Below are positions 17,779-26,953 of a stretch of DNA of 64,000 nt, one piece after another (the first letter of the stretch is position 1; the number at the start of each line of letters is the position of its first letter). The translations under genes and the position numbers were made by a program. Source of the stretch: Streptomyces phaeoluteigriseus (GTDB lineage Bacteria > Actinomycetota > Actinomycetes > Streptomycetales > Streptomycetaceae); the NCBI RefSeq assembly GCF_001896135.2, contig NZ_MPOH02000023.1, forward strand, positions 26,674 to 90,673, written 5' to 3'. The notes beneath the pieces are model-generated. The model did not search any database. It saw only the letters and a list, made by a program, of their open reading frames with translations, and was not told where the DNA came from.

Positions 17779-19404
17779 TCAGGTGGGCCGGGCGTGGCCC
17801 GCGCGGTCCCGGTGCGTGAGGGCGCGCTGTAGCCCTGCCAGCCCCGGCGCCCGGTTCCGGCGCAGCGCCGCGCGGGCCGCGTTGGCGCCCGGCGCGCCGT
17901 GCACGCCGCCGCCGGGGTGGGCGCTCGCCGAAGCGAGGAACAGGCCGCGCAGCGGTGTCTCCGGCCGTCCGGTGCCGGGCAGCGGACGGAAGATGAGCTG
18001 CTGGTGGATGCCCGCGGTGCCGCCGTTGATGGCGCCCGCGCGGAGATTGCCGTCGAGTGCCTGGAGGGTGGGCGGGGCGAGCACGCGGCGGGCGCGGATC
18101 AGCGCGCGGAATCCGGGCGCGAATCGTTCGACCTGGCGTTCGACCCGGTCGGCCATGACTTCCTGCTCCTTGGGGTCCCAGGCCCCGGTGAGGCCCTCGT
18201 CCCCCGCGTCGGCCGCGACCTCGTGCGGCACGTGGGTGTAGGCCCAGGCTGACTCGGTGCCCTGCGGGGAGCGGGTCGGGTCGGCCGTCGTCATCTGGCC
18301 GAACAGGCAGAACGGGCGGTCGGGGACCTGCCGCATCGCGATCTGGGCGGCGAAGCGGGTGAGTTCGTCGAGGCCGTCGGCGAGATGCACCGTGCCGGCC
18401 CGTGCGGCCTGCTCGGCACGCCAGGGCACGGGGCCGTCGAGGGCCCAGTCGACCTTGAAGGTGGCGAAGTCCCACTCGAACCGCTTCAGATCGGCCAGGA
18501 GCTGGGACGGAAGGTGCTCGGGCTCGACCAGTTCGCCGTAGAGGGCGGGGACGGACACGTCCGCCAGGACGGCGCGGCGGGCGGCGAGCGTCCCGCCGTC
18601 GGCGGTGCGTACGCCCACGGCTCGTCCGCCGCGGACGACGACGCGGTCCACCCGCTGCCCGCAGCGCAGGGTGCCGCCGCGCGAGCGCAGCCGGCGGACC
18701 AGCGCGTCGGTGAGGGCGCCGGCGCCGCCGGTGGGTACGGGGAAGCCGTACGTCTGGCCGAGCATGGACATCAGCCAGCCGAAGCCGCCGCTGCCGGCGG
18801 CCTCCGGGGCGAGGTCGGCGTGCAGCGCGTTCCCCGCGAGGAGGAGCCTGCCCCCCTCGCCGCCGAACTCCTCGGCGCCCATGCGGCGCACCGGCAGCAG
18901 GAGGGTGCGGGCCAGCCGCAGACCTCCAGCCGCACGCAGCCGGACGGCGAGCCGCCCGGTGGCCTTCACCGGCGGGAAAGGGGTGAACAGGGCGTCGACG
19001 ATGTCGGAACGGAGCCGTTCCCAGATCTCGTGCAGTCGGCGCCAGGCGGCGCCGTCGCCGTCGTGGAAGACGTCGAGGGAGGCTGCGGTGGCGTCGATCC
19101 GCCGGTCCAGGACCGCGCACCTGCCGTCGCTCAGCGGATGTGCCAGGACGTGGGGTGCGTGACTCCACCGCAGTCCGTGGTCCTCCAGGCGCAGGGCCGA
19201 CACCACCGGGGAGGCGGCGGCGAGCGGGTAGAAGGAGCTGAAGAGGTCGTTGACGAAGTCCGGGTCCACTCCCCGGTCGTGACGCACCGCTCCGCCGGGT
19301 TCGGGCTGCTCCTCGACGACCTCCACGCTCCATCCCGCGTCGGCCAGCAGGTTGGCGGCCACCAGGCCGTTGGGTCCCGCCCCGATCACCACGGCGTCAG
19401 GCAT
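17779..19404 (-). CDS. FAD-dependent oxidoreductase, phytoene-desaturase/PYROXD2-like
   Basis: 541 aa. The N-terminal dinucleotide motif VVIGAGPNGLVAANLLADAG is followed by VVEEQPEPGGAVRHD, as in CrtI-type desaturases and PYROXD2-like proteins. The C-terminal FAD closure is GLFLASASAHPGGGVHGAPG ahead of ANAARAAL. No signal peptide. Its start overlaps the end of the SRPBCC gene by 8 nt (coupled translation) and an SDR gene follows. The three together look like a small oxidative pathway on a lipophilic substrate. No phytoene synthase or other carotenoid gene is adjacent, so carotenoid synthesis is not claimed. Confidence 0.85.
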   Translation of the reverse strand: MPDAVVIGAGPNGLVAANLLADAGWSVEVVEEQPEPGGAVRHDRGVDPDFVNDLFSSFYPLAAASPVVSALRLEDHGLRWSHAPHVLAHPLSDGRCAVLDRRIDATAASLDVFHDGDGAAWRRLHEIWERLRSDIVDALFTPFPPVKATGRLAVRLRAAGGLRLARTLLLPVRRMGAEEFGGEGGRLLLAGNALHADLAPEAAGSGGFGWLMSMLGQTYGFPVPTGGAGALTDALVRRLRSRGGTLRCGQRVDRVVVRGGRAVGVRTADGGTLAARRAVLADVSVPALYGELVEPEHLPSQLLADLKRFEWDFATFKVDWALDGPVPWRAEQAARAGTVHLADGLDELTRFAAQIAMRQVPDRPFCLFGQMTTADPTRSPQGTESAWAYTHVPHEVAADAGDEGLTGAWDPKEQEVMADRVERQVERFAPGFRALIRARRVLAPPTLQALDGNLRAGAINGGTAGIHQQLIFRPLPGTGRPETPLRGLFLASASAHPGGGVHGAPGANAARAALRRNRAPGLAGLQRALTHRDRAGHARPT

Positions 19405-19915
19405 CGGCGCCGCCGAGGTGCCGCACCGGTACCGGCCCCGGCCCGACGTCCTCGGCCCCTTCCTCGCACACCCCGGCCAGCCGGGCCAGCATCGTCCGGT
19501 GGCGGAGCTGGATCAACGCCTCGACGCCCGCGTTGTGCAGGGCCCCGCCCACTCCTTGCAGGGGATGCTCGTCCACGATCACCAGGCAGTGCTCGCCCCA
19601 GGGGCGCAGCTCGATGGCGACCCTCGCGGTGCCGAGCGCGCCCGCCCGGGCCTCCAGTTCCAGGGCTACGCCCTCCTCGCAGCGCCGTACGACGGTCCGG
19701 TTGGTCAGCCGGACGGGCCCGATCCGGACCTCGTAGCCGATCTCCGCGCCGACCTGGGGCCACTGACCCCGCACCGGGTGGGACTCCGCCGTACCGACCA
19801 CCCAGTCCGCGTACCGGTCGCCGTCCGACAGGACGGCCCACACACGCCTCGGGGATGTCTTGATCAGCCGATGCCGGACCGCCACGACGACCTCCTGTGC
19901 TCGGGTTTCGCTCAT
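19397..19915 (-). CDS. SRPBCC (START-like/polyketide-cyclase fold) protein
   Basis: 172 aa, one hydrophobic-pocket SRPBCC domain: VVVAVRHRLIKTSPRRVWAV, DGDRYADWVVGT, then WGEHCLVIVDEHPLQGVGG and a long C-terminal helix with LIQLRHRTMLARLAG. Such proteins bind or cyclise small hydrophobic ligands. ATG 19913-19915 is chosen because the domain begins right there; the ribosome site is weak. First gene of the operon leading into the FAD oxidoreductase (8-nt overlap) and SDR. Ligand unknown. Confidence 0.8.
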   Translation of the reverse strand: MSETRAQEVVVAVRHRLIKTSPRRVWAVLSDGDRYADWVVGTAESHPVRGQWPQVGAEIGYEVRIGPVRLTNRTVVRRCEEGVALELEARAGALGTARVAIELRPWGEHCLVIVDEHPLQGVGGALHNAGVEALIQLRHRTMLARLAGVCEEGAEDVGPGPVPVRHLGGADA

Positions 19916-19991
19916 CGCCAAGTGCCCCCGTCGCCGACGGCGAACCGGACTGACGACGAACAATTTCCGATACGGCCGTGAAGGCGCGGTG

Positions 19992-20816
19992 TCAGCCTTC
20001 GACGGACAGCTCCCACGGGCGGAGGCCGGTACCGGTCTCCCACGCGCGCAGTCCCTCGCCGTCCACGCACAGGATTCCGCACTGGGTCGCGTACTCGGTG
20101 GCGGGTGCCGTGAAGTCGCTGGTGGTGACGACCACGGCGACATCGGCCTCATGGACGGTGAAGCAGGTGCCGCCGAAGCGCTGCACGTCCTGGGAGCCGA
20201 CCTTGTGGTCGGCCGCGTAACGCTTGCACTGCAGGACGAGCCGGCGTCCGTCCGGTGCCACCGCTATGACGTCGGCGCCCAGGTCCCCCGCACCGCCCAC
20301 GACTTCGACGTCCGCGCAGCCGTCGCGGGCGCACAGGCCGGCTATCGCCTGTTCGAACTCGTCCGGGTCCAGGGCCTCGTAGTCCGTGACGTCCGTGGCG
20401 TCGGCGGCGTCGGCGGCGTCGGCGGTTTCGATGACGAGCGTCTGCTCCACGTCGGCGACGGCGGACGTCCGGACCGGGTCGGGCGCACCCGCCGGGACGA
20501 CTTCGACCGGCGTCTCGCCGAGTGCGTCGACTGCTGTCTCGGCCGCTTCCTCAAGGGCCTCGGTGGCGCGCCGTACGAGTCTGCGGGCCGACCACCGGCG
20601 TCGGCCCCGACAGCAGGCGACGGTGAGGGCGAAGCCGAGGACGAGCAGGGACACGGCCCACGCGGGGCGGCGCTCCGCCGCGGCCGCGGCGGTGCGGGCG
20701 ACCAGTCCCGCGAGAGTCAGCAGGAGGGCGAGAAGGATGAAGAAGAGGGCCGTCGTCCGCAGGTCGAAGCGACGGCGGCGGTGCACGGGGCGTAGCGGGC
20801 GGGTGGGTGCGGTCAC
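19992..20816 (-). CDS. membrane-anchored Mrr-like restriction endonuclease domain protein
   Basis: 274 aa. Two membrane segments at the N-terminus (TALFFILLALLLTLAGLVA and WAVSLLVLGFALTVACC) are followed by a charged linker with ADAADAADATDVTDY and an Mrr_cat domain: LDPDEFEQAIAGLCARDG, GGAGDLGADVIAVAPDG, VLQCKRYA. The catalytic Asp and the QxK variant of the PD-(D/E)xK core are present. GTG 20814-20816 has GGGAGGAA upstream. Mrr proteins cleave modified DNA; a version tethered to the membrane might act on incoming DNA, which is inference. A second gene of similar layout lies at 30422. Confidence 0.85.
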   Translation of the reverse strand: MTAPTRPLRPVHRRRRFDLRTTALFFILLALLLTLAGLVARTAAAAAERRPAWAVSLLVLGFALTVACCRGRRRWSARRLVRRATEALEEAAETAVDALGETPVEVVPAGAPDPVRTSAVADVEQTLVIETADAADAADATDVTDYEALDPDEFEQAIAGLCARDGCADVEVVGGAGDLGADVIAVAPDGRRLVLQCKRYAADHKVGSQDVQRFGGTCFTVHEADVAVVVTTSDFTAPATEYATQCGILCVDGEGLRAWETGTGLRPWELSVEG

Positions 20817-20996
20817 GGTGGTGGTTCCTCCCAAGCGGCCTTCGACGAAGATCACTTGGGGCATGTGCCCCGGCTGGGGCGGTTCATCGTGACCGATTGC
20901 CCGAGACGGCAACGGAGTTGACCGGAAGCGTTCCTCCCCGGCTCCGCACGGTGGGCCCGGCCGTCCAGCGGCCCGTCCCACCGCGCGTGCGGGGCG

Positions 20997-21491
20997 TCAG
21001 ATGCGGCCGCCGGTGAGCCGCGTGATCGGGCCGAGGGTCTGGCGGCCCGAGCGGCGGCCCACCGCGTACGACGCGGCCGTCAGCGCGGTCACGCCGGCAC
21101 CCACTCCGGCGGCTATCAGCTTGCGGTGGGCGATCACCGTCCAGGCCGTCCTGGCCGTGGTGGCGACCTGTCCGCCGGCCGTCTTGGCGGTGGCCGCGAC
21201 CTGCCCGCCGGCGGACTTGGCGGTGGCGGCGACCTGCCCGGTCTTCTCGGCGAGTACCTGGCGGCCCGCCTCGACGCCACGGGCCGCGCCCTGCGCCGCC
21301 CCACCGATCGTCCCCGCGGCCCGCTCGGCCTTGGAGCCCGCGGCCGACGCGGTGTCATCCACCTTGTCGGCGGCGCCCTTTGCGGCCCCTGCGGCGGGCG
21401 CGGTCGCCTTGTCGGCCGCGCGCCGGGCCTTGGATGCGGTCGCGCGCTTGGCGGCGCGCTCTTCGTTCGTGTCCGTGTTCGGTTCAGTCAT
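20997..21491 (-). CDS. alanine-rich repeat protein with C-terminal membrane anchor
   Basis: 164 aa. A basic N-terminal half (RAAKRATASKARRAADKATA) leads to a repeated heptad-like region (GQVAATAKSAGGQVAATAKT, then GGQVATTARTA) and a hydrophobic segment KLIAAGVGAGVTALTAASYAVGRR near the end. The layout resembles LEA/histone-H1-like stress proteins, a resemblance of composition rather than proven homology. ATG 21489-21491. Stands alone, with 180 bases to the Mrr-like gene. Function unknown. Confidence 0.7.
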   Translation of the reverse strand: MTEPNTDTNEERAAKRATASKARRAADKATAPAAGAAKGAADKVDDTASAAGSKAERAAGTIGGAAQGAARGVEAGRQVLAEKTGQVAATAKSAGGQVAATAKTAGGQVATTARTAWTVIAHRKLIAAGVGAGVTALTAASYAVGRRSGRQTLGPITRLTGGRI

Positions 21492-21766
21492 GGACTTCGC
21501 GTTGCCGCTCGCTCGGTCCGCAAACCCGCCCTGGCCCACCTCTGCCCTTCGGTGAGGTGACGGGGCGTCGGACGGACACCTGTGGGAGTGCCGCGCCCCG
21601 CGGTCGGGGTGCGGGCCGGCGACGGCGACTTCCCACGGGGCCCTGCCGGCACGACAGTTGTTCCGCCGGAAGGTGCCTGCCCTTCACCCGTACGACCCTT
21701 CACCGTCCGCCCGCACCACCAAGATCATCAATGCTTTGTCATGCCCCCAACCGAAGGAAGGTCGAC

Positions 21767-23068
21767 ATGGCCGGATCGCTTCCGAGGACTTTCGCCGTGT
21801 CCGTCCTCACGGCGTCGCTCGCTCTGACCGCCGCACTTCCCGCCTCCGCCGGGGACGACGACGCCCTGCCGGCCGTCCTCCCCCGCGTCGAGACGCCTGC
21901 CCTGTACGACGACGAGGCGGGCGGCAACTCCGACGCGGACGACCCAGCGATCTGGCGCAACGCCGCCGACCCGGACGCCAGTCTGGTCGTCGCCACCGCG
22001 AAGGAGGGCGGCCTCAGGGTGTACGACCTCGGCGCCCGGCTCGTGCAGTCGCTCGCCGCGCCCGCCGGACCGGGTCCCGAGGACGCTCCCGGCCGTTACA
22101 ACAACGTGGACGTGGTGCAGGGCCTGAAGCTGTCCACGGGGCGCGCCGACCTCGCGGTCACCACCGACCGGGGCAACGACCGGCTGCGGATCTACCGCAT
22201 CGACCCCACGTCGCCGGGCCGTCCCCTCTCGGACGTCACGGACCCTGCCGCCGCACCGGTCTTCTCCGCCGACCAGACGGAGATCAACGAGCAGCGGACC
22301 GCGTACGGCCTCGCCACCTGGACCGACAGGGCGAGCGGGCGCACCTACGCCCTCGTCAGCCGGCGCGAGCGTACGACGATCGCCCTGCTCGAACTGACGC
22401 CGACGGCCGGCGGCAAGGTCGGCTACCGCAAGGTCCGCACCCTGGACCTGCCGTCCTCCTTCCGCCTGCCGAACGGCACGTCCTGGTCGCCGTGCGCCGA
22501 GCCCGGTGAACTGCCCCAGGTCGAGGGCATGGTCGTGGACCCGGCGAACGGCACCCTGTACGCCGGCCAGGAGGACATCGGCATCTGGCGCGTGCCCGCC
22601 ACCCTCCAGGGAACGCCCCGACTCGTGGACACCGTCCGGGAGTACGGGGTCCCCGGGACGTACGACGAGGCCACCGAGGAGTGCGTGAACGGCACCGACC
22701 CCGGTTACGGCGGGACGCGGATCGCCGCGGACGTCGAGGGCCTGACGCTGCTCAGCGAGGCGGACGGCGACGGCTATGTGCTGGCCTCCAGCCAGGGCGA
22801 CGACACCTTCGCCGCCTACGACCGCGAGCAGGGTGACGACAACGAGTACGAGGGCGGCTTCCGGGTCGCCGCCACCGGGACGGGCCCCGACGGCTCGGAG
22901 GAGTGCGACGGCGCGGCGGTGCTCAACGCACCCCTGGGCCGCAGGTACCCGGGCGGTCTGCTCGTCGTGCAGGACGGGCACGACGACGCCGGTCAGGCCG
23001 AGGACCGCACGGCGACGAACTTCAAGTTCGTCGACCTCCGAGAGGTCCTGACCGCGCTCGACGACTGA
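21767..23068 (+). CDS. secreted beta-propeller phytase (3-phytase)
   Basis: 433 aa. Releases phosphate from phytate outside the cell. Signal peptide about residues 1-29 (FAVSVLTASLALTAALPASA, cut after ASA). The six-bladed propeller is recognised from DDPAIWRNAADPDASLVVAT, KEGGLRVYDL, RYNNVDVVQGLKL, VTTDRGNDRLRIYRI, QVEGMVVDPANGTLYAGQED and a late GGLLVVQDGH, with many Ca-binding acidic residues. ATG 21767 follows GAAGGAAGG. A strong hairpin ends the gene at 23085-23115. Two CTTCACC sites 63-85 bases before the start hint at phosphate control but have non-standard spacing. Confidence 0.92.
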   Translation: MAGSLPRTFAVSVLTASLALTAALPASAGDDDALPAVLPRVETPALYDDEAGGNSDADDPAIWRNAADPDASLVVATAKEGGLRVYDLGARLVQSLAAPAGPGPEDAPGRYNNVDVVQGLKLSTGRADLAVTTDRGNDRLRIYRIDPTSPGRPLSDVTDPAAAPVFSADQTEINEQRTAYGLATWTDRASGRTYALVSRRERTTIALLELTPTAGGKVGYRKVRTLDLPSSFRLPNGTSWSPCAEPGELPQVEGMVVDPANGTLYAGQEDIGIWRVPATLQGTPRLVDTVREYGVPGTYDEATEECVNGTDPGYGGTRIAADVEGLTLLSEADGDGYVLASSQGDDTFAAYDREQGDDNEYEGGFRVAATGTGPDGSEECDGAAVLNAPLGRRYPGGLLVVQDGHDDAGQAEDRTATNFKFVDLREVLTALDD

Positions 23069-23084
23069 GGTGGGGTGCGGGTGC

Positions 23085-23115
23085 GGGTGCGGCGGGGCGG
23101 GGCCCCGCCGCACCC
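23085..23115. terminator. strong bidirectional hairpin, 14-bp stem
   Basis: Perfect pairing GGGTGCGGCGGGGC with GCCCCGCCGCACCC around the loop GGG, 17 bases after the phytase stop and 8 bases before the end of the convergent DUF1932 gene. Confidence 0.8.
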
Positions 23116-23122
23116 TGACAGC

Positions 23123-23995
23123 TCACGCCGGGCGGGGCCCCTCGGGCGGCCCGGTCCGGCGCAGATCGGCGATCAGCCGGGCGCCGGTCACCGCCGCGTC
23201 GTCCTTGTGCGTCTCCCAGCGTCCGAACGTCTCCGCGGCGGCCTCGGCGAAGCCGGTCGGCAGGCCGACCTGTGCGCAGGCGCGGGCGATCTCGCGCATC
23301 TCCGGCTCCCAGCGCCAGGCTTTGGCGCCCGCGCCGGCCAGTCGCTCGGGCGCGGCCAGCGGTGTGTGGGGCAGCGCCCCGGCCGCGAGGTCGATCAGCT
23401 CGTCCAGGACTCCATGGCCGTCGGCCAGCGCGCAGGCCTGGGCCGCGAGGGCGTAGGCGATCTTGTTGTAGGAGGCGAAGGACAGCTTCAGCGCCGACGC
23501 CCGGCCGATCGGGCCGTCCAGCGCGAAGGGCGCGAGCGCGGTGCCCGCGAAGAGGCCGGCGACCCGGGCGACGGCCTGCGCGTCACCGGAGAGGTACAGC
23601 CGGCTCGTACCGGCCTCGCGGGGTGGCGGGCCGGTGATCCCGCCGTCCACCACGGTGGCGCCGCCGGCCGCGAGCACCTCGGCGATCCGCGCCATCCGCT
23701 CCGGACCGACCGCGTTGGCGTCGACGTAGACGCCGCGGAAGCCGGCGCGTGCCACCTCCTCCGCGACCTCGAGGGCGGCGGCCGGCGGGCACACGCTGAG
23801 GACGACCTCGCAGCTCCCGGCCAACTCACCGAGGTCGGCGGCGGACCGCAGACCGGTCTCGGCCGCCCGGCGCCGGGTCGCCCCCGACCGCCCGGAGGGC
23901 AGCCACCAGACTTCGGCCCCGCCCGCCACGGCCTGCGCGGCCACACTCGCGCCCATGTCACCGGGATGCAGGATCCCCACGTCTCGACGAACCAT
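23123..23995 (-). CDS. NAD(P)-dependent dehydrogenase, DUF1932 / 6PGDH-like
   Basis: 290 aa. Rossmann start VGILHPGDMGASVAAQAVAG (GxxxMG variant), VVLSVCPPAAALEVAE, then VDANAVGPERMARIA and VVDGGITGPPPREAG as in the beta-hydroxyacid dehydrogenase group, and a C-terminal helical DUF1932 domain containing ALKLSFASYNKIAYALAAQA, which holds the usual catalytic-type Lys/Asn. Reaction not fixed by the sequence. GTG or ATG at 23995; single gene, sharing a terminator with phytase. Confidence 0.82.
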   Translation of the reverse strand: MVRRDVGILHPGDMGASVAAQAVAGGAEVWWLPSGRSGATRRRAAETGLRSAADLGELAGSCEVVLSVCPPAAALEVAEEVARAGFRGVYVDANAVGPERMARIAEVLAAGGATVVDGGITGPPPREAGTSRLYLSGDAQAVARVAGLFAGTALAPFALDGPIGRASALKLSFASYNKIAYALAAQACALADGHGVLDELIDLAAGALPHTPLAAPERLAGAGAKAWRWEPEMREIARACAQVGLPTGFAEAAAETFGRWETHKDDAAVTGARLIADLRRTGPPEGPRPA

Positions 23996-24053
23996 GGGCG
24001 GACCCTAACCCGGCGGCGCCTGCCGCCCGTCGCGGAGTCCCTGACTCCGGTTC

Positions 24054-25607
24054 TCACCCGCCCGGTGCCACCGCTCCGTCGCCCTTGAGGCGTTCGAGGT
24101 CGGAGGGCCGGACCTGGATCACGACGACGGCGATCAGGGCGGCCATCAGCGTGCAGACGGCCGCGACCACGAAGGCCGCCGACACGCCCGCCGTGAGGAT
24201 CTCGTCGGCCCAGGGCGGCGGGAGTTCGCCGGTGCGCTGGAAGCGCAGGCGTTCCGCCGGGGTCGCCTGGGCCAGGAACGCCGGGATCTGTTTGTCCGCC
24301 TCGCTGTTGCTGGCCGTGCCGAACACCGTGACCAGGATGGACAGGCCGAGCGAACCCCCCACCTGCTGGGTGGCGTTGAGCAGCCCCGAGGCCGCGCCGG
24401 TCTCACGGACGGACACGTTGGACAGTGCCATCAGGGTCAGGGAGACGAACTCCATGCCCATGCCCAGGCTGAACACGAGCATCGGGCCCAGCACGCTGCC
24501 CGCGTAGGTGGAGTGGACGTCCGTGAGGGTCAGCCAGCCCAGTCCCACGGCGGCAAGGATCCCTCCGACCACCATGAAGGGTTTGGGGCCGTACGTCGGC
24601 AGGAACCGGGAGGCCAGGCCCGCGCCGACGGCGATGACCACGCTCACCGGGAGGAAGGCCAGTCCGGCCTGGAGGGGGCTGAAGTCCAGCACGTTCTGCA
24701 CGAACAGCGTGAGGAAGAAGAACATGCCGAACATGCCGGCGGCCAGGCAGAGCATGATGCCGTAGGTGCCCGCGCGGTTGCGGTCGGCGAACATGTGCAG
24801 CGGTGTGATCGGCTGCCGGGAGCGCCGCTCCACCAGGATGAACACCGCGAGCAGGACGACGGCCGCGGCGAACGAGGCCATGGTGAGCGCGTCGCGCCAG
24901 CCGTCCTGCGCGGCCCGGATGAATCCGTACACCAGCAGGACCATGCCGGCGGTGGAGGTCACCGCACCGGCGATGTCGAAGTGGCCGGGGTGGCGTTCGG
25001 ACTCCTTGATCCAGCGGGGTGCCGCGAGGGCGATGAGCAGGCCGATGGGGACGTTGACGAAGAGGACCCAGCGCCAGTTCAGCCACTCCACGAGGATGCC
25101 GCCGGCGAGCAGTCCGATCGCGCCGCCGCCGGCCGAGACCGCGGCGAACACACCGAACGCCCGGTTGCGCTCCGGCCCTTCGCGGAAGGTGGTGCTGATC
25201 AGGGCGAGGGAGGTCGGTGAGGCGATGGCCCCGCCGACGCCCTGGAGGGCGCGTGCGGCCAGGAGTTGGCCGGGTCCCTGGGCGAGCCCGCCCAGGAGCG
25301 AGGCGAAGACGAACAGCAGCACGCCGAAGACGAAGACGCGCCGCCGGCCGAGGATGTCCCCGGCCCGGCCGCCGAGCAGCAGCAGACCGCCGAAGGTGAG
25401 CGTGTAGGCGTTGACCACCCAGGACAGGTTGGCGGTGGAGAAGTCCAGGGAGCGCTGGATCTCGGGGAGCGCGATGTTCACGATGGTGATGTCGAGGACC
25501 ACCATCAGCTGGCACGAGGCGATGACGAACAGCGCCATCGGATGACCGCCGCCGCCCGGCGGCGGGGCGGAGGTCTGGGACGCGGAGGGCTGCGGAGATG
25601 TACTCAT
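24054..25607 (-). CDS. MFS multidrug transporter, DHA2 (EmrB/QacA) 14-TM type
   Basis: 517 aa proton-driven exporter. Family marks: MALFVIASCQLMVVLDITIV with LDITIVNIALP (motif D1), GGRAGDILGRRRVFV (motif A), ARALQGVGGAIASPTSL, and GGGAIGLLAGGILVEWLNW (motif C). Fourteen hydrophobic segments can be counted, ending in TAGVSAAFVVAAVCTLMAALI. N-terminal Ser/Pro tail. A partial inverted repeat at 25649-25683 lies upstream and the AraC gene behind it points the same way, so AraC control is possible. Substrate unknown. Confidence 0.9.
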   Translation of the reverse strand: MSTSPQPSASQTSAPPPGGGGHPMALFVIASCQLMVVLDITIVNIALPEIQRSLDFSTANLSWVVNAYTLTFGGLLLLGGRAGDILGRRRVFVFGVLLFVFASLLGGLAQGPGQLLAARALQGVGGAIASPTSLALISTTFREGPERNRAFGVFAAVSAGGGAIGLLAGGILVEWLNWRWVLFVNVPIGLLIALAAPRWIKESERHPGHFDIAGAVTSTAGMVLLVYGFIRAAQDGWRDALTMASFAAAVVLLAVFILVERRSRQPITPLHMFADRNRAGTYGIMLCLAAGMFGMFFFLTLFVQNVLDFSPLQAGLAFLPVSVVIAVGAGLASRFLPTYGPKPFMVVGGILAAVGLGWLTLTDVHSTYAGSVLGPMLVFSLGMGMEFVSLTLMALSNVSVRETGAASGLLNATQQVGGSLGLSILVTVFGTASNSEADKQIPAFLAQATPAERLRFQRTGELPPPWADEILTAGVSAAFVVAAVCTLMAALIAVVVIQVRPSDLERLKGDGAVAPGG

Positions 25608-25648
25608 AGCGTGTCGCCCGCACAGGGGCGGGCCCCTGGGAGATTCAG

Positions 25649-25683
25649 TGAACGGTCACGTCCACTGTCGTGTTCACCGTTCG
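25649..25683. promoter_or_regulatory. inverted repeat upstream of MFS gene
   Basis: TGAACGGT (25649-25656) faces ACCGTTCG (25676-25683), 7 of 8 matched, with centres about 27 bases apart, plus nested GTGAAC/GTTCAC. It lies 42-76 bases before the MFS start. Spacing and imperfection make it a weak operator candidate. Confidence 0.35.
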
Positions 25684-25888
25684 ACCGTACGCCGCCGCCC
25701 GGACCGTCACCACTCGATCATCGGGGCCGGTCGTCGTCGCCCGCGGTCTGCATCGGCCGGTCCGCGCCGGCCGGTCCGCCCGGCTCCCGGCCGCTCCGCC
25801 TTCGCGCGCGTCCGCCGGGCATCGGCGCACCAGGACTCCCCCGTGGTCCTGGCACGCCGCCCGGGTTCCGGCGACGTCCGCCGGATGG

Positions 25889-26953
25889 TCACCAGGATGC
25901 GCCGGAACCGGGGCGCGTGTCGTTGGCGAGGCGTCCACGCTCGGTTGGCGGAGCGTCTCCGGGCGTGTCGGGCCCGGGGTGTTCGCGGGCGCGCAGTTCG
26001 CTGGGCGGGAGGCCGTAGGCGGTGCGGAAGGCGCGGGTGAACTCGGCGGCCCGCGGGAAACCCCAGCGCGCGGCGACGGCGTGGATCGGCGTCGCGCTCC
26101 GGGCGGGGTCGAGGAGTTCGCGGCGGGCGTGCTCCAGCCGTTGGTCGCGGATGTACGAGGCCACGCCGAGGCCTTCGGCCTGGAAGAGGCGGTACAGGTG
26201 GCTGCGGGAGATGTGGTGGGCGGCGGCGACGGTCGCGGGGGTCAGCTCGGGGTCGGCGAGGTGGCGGCGGACGAACGCCTTGACGCGCAGGGTGAGGGTC
26301 CTGCTGTGGCTTTCCGGCGGCAGGCTCAGGTCGGCGTCCAGGGCGTGCGCGAACGCCGCCGAGACCAGGTCGGCGACGACGGTGGCGAGGCGAGGCCCGT
26401 CGGCGGGCCGGTAGTTGGAGGTGTCCGCGGCCAGCTGGCGCAGGAACTGTGCCAGCAGGGCGCCGATGCCCTCCGTGGCCGCGATGCGCCGCCCCATCAC
26501 CTGGTCGGCGTGCCGGCCGGGCAACGGAACCTGGGCGCGGGGGATCTCCAGTCCGACGATGGTGACCGGGTCGGCTCCGGTGTGGATCTCGAAGGGGCGC
26601 GAGGAGCTGCTGATGTGGAAGTCGTTCATCGTGTAGACCGCCTGCCGGCTGCTGCCCCAACTGGCCGCGCCCTCCCCCTTGAGGAGCAGGGAGAGGTGGT
26701 GGACCTCGGGATCGGAGGCGCGGATGAGCCTGGGGGTGCGGCGGAAGACCAGCGGGTCGAAGGTGGCCGGCCACACGGTCACGTCGCCGAGGAGGATCGC
26801 CCGCTGGCAGCCGTCGTAGTCCGCCGCACGGTCGCTGCTCAGCTGCATCGGCGCATGCGTGCGGCCCATGCGCTGGACCCAGCCCTCGAACCGGTCGGCC
26901 GCCGGGAGGTCCTGGGTCCGGAAGACCGACTCGTGCACCACGCAGGCAGTCAA
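25889..26953 (-). CDS. AraC-family regulator
   Basis: 354 aa. The N-terminal sensor region has the AraC-binding-like layout (PLVFRRTPRLIRASDPEVHH, SRQAVYTMNDFHISSSSRPF). The C-terminal double HTH runs from about residue 240: RVKAFVRRHLADPELTPATV, HHISRSHLYRLFQAEG, then AARWGFPRAAEFTRAFRTAY and LPPSELR. A Pro/Asp-rich tail extends beyond the usual end. Upstream lies a 294-base divergent region shared with the secretory lipase, with a GGTAAC/GTTACC dyad. It could control the lipase, the MFS pump or both. Confidence 0.85.
   Translation of the reverse strand: MTACVVHESVFRTQDLPAADRFEGWVQRMGRTHAPMQLSSDRAADYDGCQRAILLGDVTVWPATFDPLVFRRTPRLIRASDPEVHHLSLLLKGEGAASWGSSRQAVYTMNDFHISSSSRPFEIHTGADPVTIVGLEIPRAQVPLPGRHADQVMGRRIAATEGIGALLAQFLRQLAADTSNYRPADGPRLATVVADLVSAAFAHALDADLSLPPESHSRTLTLRVKAFVRRHLADPELTPATVAAAHHISRSHLYRLFQAEGLGVASYIRDQRLEHARRELLDPARSATPIHAVAARWGFPRAAEFTRAFRTAYGLPPSELRAREHPGPDTPGDAPPTERGRLANDTRPGSGASW

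Noticed and set aside
16334..19333. 999-codon minus-strand ORF across the SDR and FAD oxidoreductase
   Set aside because: Arg/Pro-rich shadow of two better-supported genes in other frames; only its short MAQAHSP segment is real coding (start of SDR).
17779..19404. Calling the FAD oxidoreductase a true phytoene desaturase (crtI) in a carotenoid cluster
   Set aside because: No crtB, crtE or cyclase genes are adjacent; the sequence fits PYROXD2-like oxidoreductases equally well.
20997..21491. Repeated GGQVAATAK-type units as a CRISPR-like or tandem DNA array
   Set aside because: They are short, imperfect protein-level repeats within one coding frame, with no spacers.
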